This document shows positions 55,312 through 59,251 of a stretch of 59,251 nucleotides of DNA, piece after piece. A program made the position numbers and the translations under genes. This DNA comes from Alphaproteobacteria bacterium (lineage in GTDB: Bacteria > Pseudomonadota > Alphaproteobacteria > Rhizobiales > Devosiaceae), in the NCBI GenBank assembly GCA_018828145.1, contig JAHJWO010000020.1, positions 1-59,251 on the forward strand, read 5' to 3'. A model generated the notes under the pieces. The model saw nothing but the letters and a program-made list of their open reading frames with translations, had not been told where the DNA came from and made no database searches. Position 1 is the stretch's first letter. Every line of letters starts with the position of its first letter.

Positions 55312-56058
55312 ATGACCTTGCCCACGGTCGAGGCCTTTGAGCGGGCGGGCCTCGAGGCCTGGCCCGGCATCAAAGTCAAATGGGACGGCAGCTGGGTGCG
55401 TCGCGCCGCCGGCGGCTATACCAAGCGCGCCAATTCGGTCCAGTGCTTTGACCCCGAAGATGGGGAGGACGCCGATCTGCGCGTCATCTCGGCCAGCACG
55501 TGGATGGTCATCCGCGGCATCAAGCCGGTATTCCGGATCACCCCGCTGGCGGCCCCCGAACTCATCGAGACCCTCGATGAGGCCGGCTGGCAGAGCATCG
55601 ACCGAAGCCATCTGTTCGCCATGGCGCTCGGCGAGCAGCAGCCCGATCCCGATGCAAGGCTGCTGCCCGTGCTCGACCCCGCTTTCCTGGCGGCGCAGCA
55701 GCACCTGCAGGGCTACAGCGACGCCACCATTGACCAGATGCGCAGTCTGCTGGCCGCCTTTGTCGTGCCATCGACCGGCATCGTGCTCTATCGCGACGGT
55801 GAACCCGTCGCCACCGGACTGATGGCCGTCGCCGGCGGCATCGTCATTACCGGCAATGTCGTCACCGACGCCCTCAGGCGCCGCCAGGGACTGGGCGCCG
55901 CCATGATGCGCACCGGTCTGCACTGGGCCCGCGCGCAGGGTGCTACGGTCGCCGCTCTCAATGTTCAGGCCGACAACCCGGCCGGGCAGGCGCTCTACGC
56001 CTCGCTCGGCTTTGAGTACCAATACGACTATACCTACCGCATTCCGGGGGTCGCATGA
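55312..56058 (+). CDS. GNAT family N-acetyltransferase
   Basis: The 248-residue protein has a C-terminal GNAT core with VVTDALRRRQGLGAAMMRTGLHWARAQGA (acetyl-CoA loop, about 185-212) and NPAGQALYASLGFEYQYDYTYR. The N-terminal 110 residues are a conserved extension of this ArgJ-linked family. ATG 55312 lies 1 bp after the argJ stop. Its substrate is unknown; linkage to argJ is conserved. Confidence 0.9.
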   Translation: MTLPTVEAFERAGLEAWPGIKVKWDGSWVRRAAGGYTKRANSVQCFDPEDGEDADLRVISASTWMVIRGIKPVFRITPLAAPELIETLDEAGWQSIDRSHLFAMALGEQQPDPDARLLPVLDPAFLAAQQHLQGYSDATIDQMRSLLAAFVVPSTGIVLYRDGEPVATGLMAVAGGIVITGNVVTDALRRRQGLGAAMMRTGLHWARAQGATVAALNVQADNPAGQALYASLGFEYQYDYTYRIPGVA

Positions 56059-56462
56059 GCGAGCCAAAACTCCTGCTGGTCGTGGCCTGCGCGCTGGTCG
56101 ATGTCGACCGCCGCGTGCTGATCGCCCAGCGCCCCGAGGGCAAGTCGCTGGCCGGGCTCTGGGAATTTCCAGGCGGCAAGGTGGAGCCCGGGGAAAGCCC
56201 GGAAGCCGCGCTGATCCGCGAGCTCGACGAGGAGCTGGGCATTTCGACCAAGCAGGCGTGCCTGGCGCCGGTCACCTTTGCCAGCCACTCTTACGAGAAT
56301 TTTCACCTGTTGATGCCACTTTACGCCTGCCGGAAATGGCAGGGTATGCCCGAGCCGCGGGAGCATACGGCCCTCAAATGGGTCCGCCCGCAGCAGCTGC
56401 GCGACTACCCCATGCCCCCGGCCGACGAACCGCTGATCGCCGCGCTCTGCGATCTGCTCTGA
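56055..56462 (+). CDS. mutT: NUDIX hydrolase MutT (8-oxo-dGTP diphosphatase)
   Basis: MutT removes oxidised dGTP from the nucleotide pool and so prevents A:T to C:G changes. The 135-residue protein has the Nudix box GGKVEPGESPEAALIRELDEELGI with all Glu ligands. WEFPGGK and the short C-terminal DEPLIAALCDLL follow the MutT pattern. Its ATG overlaps the GNAT stop by 4 bp. Confidence 0.93.
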   Translation: MSEPKLLLVVACALVDVDRRVLIAQRPEGKSLAGLWEFPGGKVEPGESPEAALIRELDEELGISTKQACLAPVTFASHSYENFHLLMPLYACRKWQGMPEPREHTALKWVRPQQLRDYPMPPADEPLIAALCDLL

Positions 56463-56480
56463 TCGGGCTTGGGGGCAAGC

Positions 56481-56669
56481 ATGCTGAAATCCTTCATCGC
56501 CGACGAGACCGGCGCCACGGCCATCGAATATGGCCTGCTGGCCGGGCTGATCGCCGTTGCCGTCATTGTCAGCTTCGTCACCCTGGGCGATAGCCTGTTC
56601 AACCTGATGGCCACCGGCCCGGGCGCTGCCGGCAATGTCATCGCCGCGCAGACCGCCAAGATCGACTGA
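56481..56669 (+). CDS. Flp family type IVb pilin
   Basis: The 62-residue prepilin has a short leader (MLKSFIADETG), a processing site and the conserved ATAIEYGLLAGLIAVAVIVSFV helix with the essential Glu-Tyr. It is the Flp/Fap group used in Tad pili. No tad assembly genes are in the window, so it is either an orphan pilin or supplies a distant Tad locus. It abuts the convergent M48 gene with no gap. Confidence 0.9.
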   Translation: MLKSFIADETGATAIEYGLLAGLIAVAVIVSFVTLGDSLFNLMATGPGAAGNVIAAQTAKID

Positions 56670-58145
56670 CTACTGCAGCACCACGACCTTGTATTTCTCC
56701 CCCGGCACCACGGCGTCGCCGGGATAGAGATCGTTGATGATATAGAACAGTTCGCTGCCGCGGCTGAGCCCGGCCATCTGCCGCGCCAGCGAATCGGCGC
56801 TGTCGCCGGACCTGGCCGTGACCACGCGCACCGCCACCTTGCGCACCTGGTTGAGATCGCTCGCCTCGGCGCGGCGGAAGCTCTTGAGCGTCTCCTCGGC
56901 GCCCTGTGCAAAGCGGCTGCTGTCGGACTTGGCGGCAAAGATGAAGCGATAGACCTGCCCGTCGAGCCGCATGACCGAAACCCGGAAGAACCACTGGTCG
57001 GTCTGCGCCAGGCCCGAGGCCATGTCGATGCCGTTAAAGCTCTGCGTGGTGACGCTGTCGGCCTTGAGCCCGGCAATCCAGCCGGACTTGAGATAGTCGG
57101 ACAGCGGCACGTTGGCCTGCACATCGGCGCTGTCGAAGCGCACCGCTTCGCCATCGCCGGCCACGCCCACCACCGCACTCTGCGAATTCTGCAGCGTATA
57201 GCCGGCCGGCACGGTGAAGGTGAACTTGGATGCGGTGTGGATGAAGCGCCGGCCCACGATCGAGCCCTGCGCCGGGCTGTCGCCGAAGGTCAGGCCCGCG
57301 ATCGAGGCCAGATAGCCGTCGCGATCGGTCTCGAGGCTCGCCTGGCCGAACATGGTGCGGGCGGTATCGACCGCCTTCTGGATGCGCGCCGGGGTCGAGG
57401 GATGCGAGGACAAGAACCCGTCGTCACCCGATTCGCCGGCCGAAAAGCTGGCAAAGCGGCTCATCACGCCAAGGAACCGCGCCGCGGCCTGCGGGTCATA
57501 GCCCGCCTTGCCGGCAAACTTGATGCCCTCGCGATCGGCATCGAGCTCCTGGTTCTGGCTGAAGGCGGCCATGGACTGGCGCGTCCGGTTGGCCGTGGCA
57601 TCGGTCGAGGTGTCGCCGCCAAAGACGCCGGTGATCACGCGGTCGACGATTTCGGTGGTGCGGGTGCGATCGGTCCGGGCGCGCGCATGGCGCAGCGTCA
57701 CATGGGCGATTTCATGCGCCAGCACCGCCGCCAGCTCGCTCGTATCGCTGGCCAGCGCCAGGATGCCGCGCGTCACATAGATATAGCCGCCCGGCAGGGC
57801 GAAGGCATTGACCTCGGAACTGTCGAGGATGGTGACCTGGAACTGCGCATTGGGCTGGTTGGCGGCGGCCAGCAACCGGCTGACGATTCGCGCGACCATG
57901 ATCTCGGCCGGCCGGTCGGAATAGACTCCGCCATAGGCCGCGATGATGCGCGGATGCTCGCGGCGCCCGATGACCACGTCCTCGGGATCGGTGCCCTCGG
58001 GCACGACCGTTGGCGCCGGATTGTCGCCCGTCTGGCTGACGGCAACATTGGACCCGGTCAGGCTCGTGCAGCCGCTCAGCGCCAGCAGCGTCACGGCCAG
58101 AAGGCCATTGCGGAATCCCCTGGAGATCTGCCCCAAACCCGTCAT
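56670..58145 (-). CDS. M48 family metalloprotease lipoprotein (BepA/YfgC-like, with LysM-like C terminus)
   Basis: The 491-residue protein has a lipoprotein signal (lipobox LSGC, C26) and an M48 protease domain with HEIAH (144-148) and the third ligand in QELDADREG. A long C-terminal region ends with a LysM-like stretch (VVTARSGDSADSLARQMAG...LFYIINDLYPGDAVVPGEKYKVV). Such proteins clear misassembled outer-membrane proteins; that role is inferred. Its ATG overlaps the stop of the upstream nuclease-like gene by 4 bp. Confidence 0.92.
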   Translation of the reverse strand: MTGLGQISRGFRNGLLAVTLLALSGCTSLTGSNVAVSQTGDNPAPTVVPEGTDPEDVVIGRREHPRIIAAYGGVYSDRPAEIMVARIVSRLLAAANQPNAQFQVTILDSSEVNAFALPGGYIYVTRGILALASDTSELAAVLAHEIAHVTLRHARARTDRTRTTEIVDRVITGVFGGDTSTDATANRTRQSMAAFSQNQELDADREGIKFAGKAGYDPQAAARFLGVMSRFASFSAGESGDDGFLSSHPSTPARIQKAVDTARTMFGQASLETDRDGYLASIAGLTFGDSPAQGSIVGRRFIHTASKFTFTVPAGYTLQNSQSAVVGVAGDGEAVRFDSADVQANVPLSDYLKSGWIAGLKADSVTTQSFNGIDMASGLAQTDQWFFRVSVMRLDGQVYRFIFAAKSDSSRFAQGAEETLKSFRRAEASDLNQVRKVAVRVVTARSGDSADSLARQMAGLSRGSELFYIINDLYPGDAVVPGEKYKVVVLQ

Positions 58146-58951
58146 CGTAGCGCCAGAACCTCGATCTGTTCGGGATGAGTGACTTCGATGCGCGGACCAT
58201 CCCGGTCATCCACCCATCCGCGCACGCGCAGCAGCGCACCTTCCAGCACCAGCGGATCCATGCCCGCGCTGGCGAAGATTCGCAGCGCCGGCGCCTCGAT
58301 CACGACGGTGAAGTCTTCCTTCCAGAACCGGCCGAAATTGAGATAGACCCGCCCGCCGCTTCGCTCGGCCAGCAGGACCCTGCCTTCGACAAGTTCATAT
58401 TGGCCGGCCCGAGCGAGCAAGTCGCCGGGCGCGTCCGCCGCCCGTGTGCTGTAATAGGGATCGGACCAGATGCCAAGCCCGCCCAGCCGTGCCTTTCCCT
58501 CGGCCGCGAACAAGAGTTCGAGACAGGCCCGGTTATCAGGGAAGGAATAGACCCGCGCCAGCCCCTGGCCCACCATGGCGCGCTGCGCCCAGACCTCGCC
58601 CTGCGGCCCGTCGACAAAGACATGGGCGAGCACGCGACCATAGCGGTCGACCTCCTCGCCGCCAAAGCCCAGCCGCACCGGCCGGTTGAGCGCGATATCC
58701 TCGAGTGCCGCCTTGGCCTCGGGCGCCAGCGGCCAGGTCTCGAATCCGTCGCGCCCCAGCGGCAGCTTGGGCGCCTGGGTGCCGATCATGCGCACCACGC
58801 GCCCGTCATCGAGCACGACAGTATCGCCATCGGTCACCGTGGTGACGATGCCGCCCGCTTCCATGCGCAGGCTCTCGCAGGCCAGGGCCGCGACCGAAAC
58901 AGAAGACAGGGCCGCCAGAGCAGCAAGACGAACTAGACTGAGATTGAGCAA
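58142..58951 (-). CDS. Thermonuclease (SNase)-like secreted protein
   Basis: The 269-residue protein has a signal peptide (1-24) and an SNase-like OB-fold at about 35-165. It has TVTDGDTVVLDDGRVVRMIGTQAPK (Asp and Arg of the nuclease site), EEVDRYGRVLAHVFVD and AQRAMVGQGLARVYSF. The usual catalytic Glu after IDxPE is replaced in the ...APK turn, so cleavage activity is uncertain. It is co-transcribed with the M48 gene. Confidence 0.87.
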   Translation of the reverse strand: MLNLSLVRLAALAALSSVSVAALACESLRMEAGGIVTTVTDGDTVVLDDGRVVRMIGTQAPKLPLGRDGFETWPLAPEAKAALEDIALNRPVRLGFGGEEVDRYGRVLAHVFVDGPQGEVWAQRAMVGQGLARVYSFPDNRACLELLFAAEGKARLGGLGIWSDPYYSTRAADAPGDLLARAGQYELVEGRVLLAERSGGRVYLNFGRFWKEDFTVVIEAPALRIFASAGMDPLVLEGALLRVRGWVDDRDGPRIEVTHPEQIEVLALR

Positions 58952-59048
58952 ATCAGGCCCCGGAAAGAGTTCCGTTCACCTTGCACGCAAATGCGGCAAA
59001 AAAAGATGAATGATCGCAAAGCTGTGATCGAAACCGGCACGTGACAAG

Positions 59049-59251
59049 GCGCCGCCTGAAACGCGGTTGTCGATAGAGAGACGGACCCCGAGACGGCTAT
59101 CGCCTCTGGTAAATTTAATAACGAGACGACAACCGCCTCGGGGCGCCGGTTTTTGGAACAGTCCCGGTTATCGCGCAGCATGATCGCTCGCCATGCTGCG
59201 GCCAGGTCTCGAACCTGCGCGAGAGGCAAAGCCCGCGCCCGGCTCACCCCA
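59049..59251 (-). repeat. 416-bp composite repeat, copy C (cut by the window edge)
   Basis: In copy A orientation this begins, at 59251, within the GGGTGAGCCGGGCGCGG part. It continues through the GCAGCATG/CATGCTGC hairpin (59175-59199) and the CCCCGAGGCGG stem, and ends with AACCGCGTTTCAGGCGGCGC at 59049. It shares that end with copy A and the hairpin arms with copy B. It lies upstream of the thermonuclease-like gene. Confidence 0.85.

Overview
The window is about 59 kb of high-GC chromosome. Gene content and order are those of an alphaproteobacterium of the order Hyphomicrobiales. The conserved neighbourhoods are DUF4167-prmC-prfA-ptsP-lysC-ubiG, SUV3-like helicase/S4 protein/fdxA/carD, cobS-cobT-dnaJ-like-bolA, aroK-aroB, comF-grxC-nitrilase-DUF1178, and secA/parvulin/argJ/GNAT/mutT. 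Protein sequences look most like Devosia-type bacteria; that genus-level guess is inference. No plasmid, phage, insertion sequence, CRISPR array, tRNA or defence island was seen.

Layout. The left edge carries the 5' end of a 16S rRNA gene on the minus strand, with two tandem rrn promoters and a boxA-like antitermination site. Positions 1100-1690 hold a cluster of palindromic repeats. From 1.85 to 9.5 kb lie an M23 endopeptidase, an MFS exporter with a VOC protein, a Sel1-repeat secreted protein and clpB. From 9.6 to 17.9 kb is the translation-termination and nitrogen-PTS block. From 17.9 to 19.5 kb are small stress or unknown genes, including a 57-residue one. From 19.5 to 26.5 kb are ilvD, an aldo/keto reductase, a redox/competence-type operon, an NDUFAF5-like methyltransferase and a P-loop kinase. 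From 26.5 to 33 kb are carD, fdxA and the S4/helicase pair, separated by a small accessory insertion containing a PRC-barrel gene. From 33 to 46.6 kb are rpmB, a queuosine-precursor-type transporter, cobST, bolA, aroBK, xerD and accA. From 46.9 to 59 kb are an L,D-transpeptidase lipoprotein, secA, a parvulin, a TetR/DUF2798 pair, argJ, mutT, an orphan Flp pilin, an M48 lipoprotein protease and a thermonuclease-like protein.

How the genes work together. Most are housekeeping: cell wall (M23, L,D-transpeptidase), protein export and folding (secA, parvulin, clpB), release-factor synthesis and methylation (prfA, prmC), amino-acid and aromatic synthesis (lysC, ilvD, argJ, aroKB), ubiquinone and cobalamin synthesis (ubiG, cobST), lipid synthesis (accA), chromosome segregation (xerD) and RNA metabolism.

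The unusual content is regulatory and structural. (1) A 125-bp palindromic element of the CCTCTCCC/GGGAGAGG type sits in frame inside prmC and adds about 42 residues before the NPPY motif. (2) A 416-bp composite repeat occurs twice in full (1275-1690 and, inverted, 12875-13290) and once truncated at the right edge; one of its hairpins is kept by changes on both arms. (3) Two GGAAC-N16/17-GTT motifs resemble general-stress (EcfG) promoters, one of them inside an open frame directly before a second well-formed start. (4) A TetR/DUF2798 divergon has two matching 21-bp operator-like palindromes placed over and after its promoter. (5) A tandem GTAC palindrome lies just upstream of a predicted ilvD promoter.
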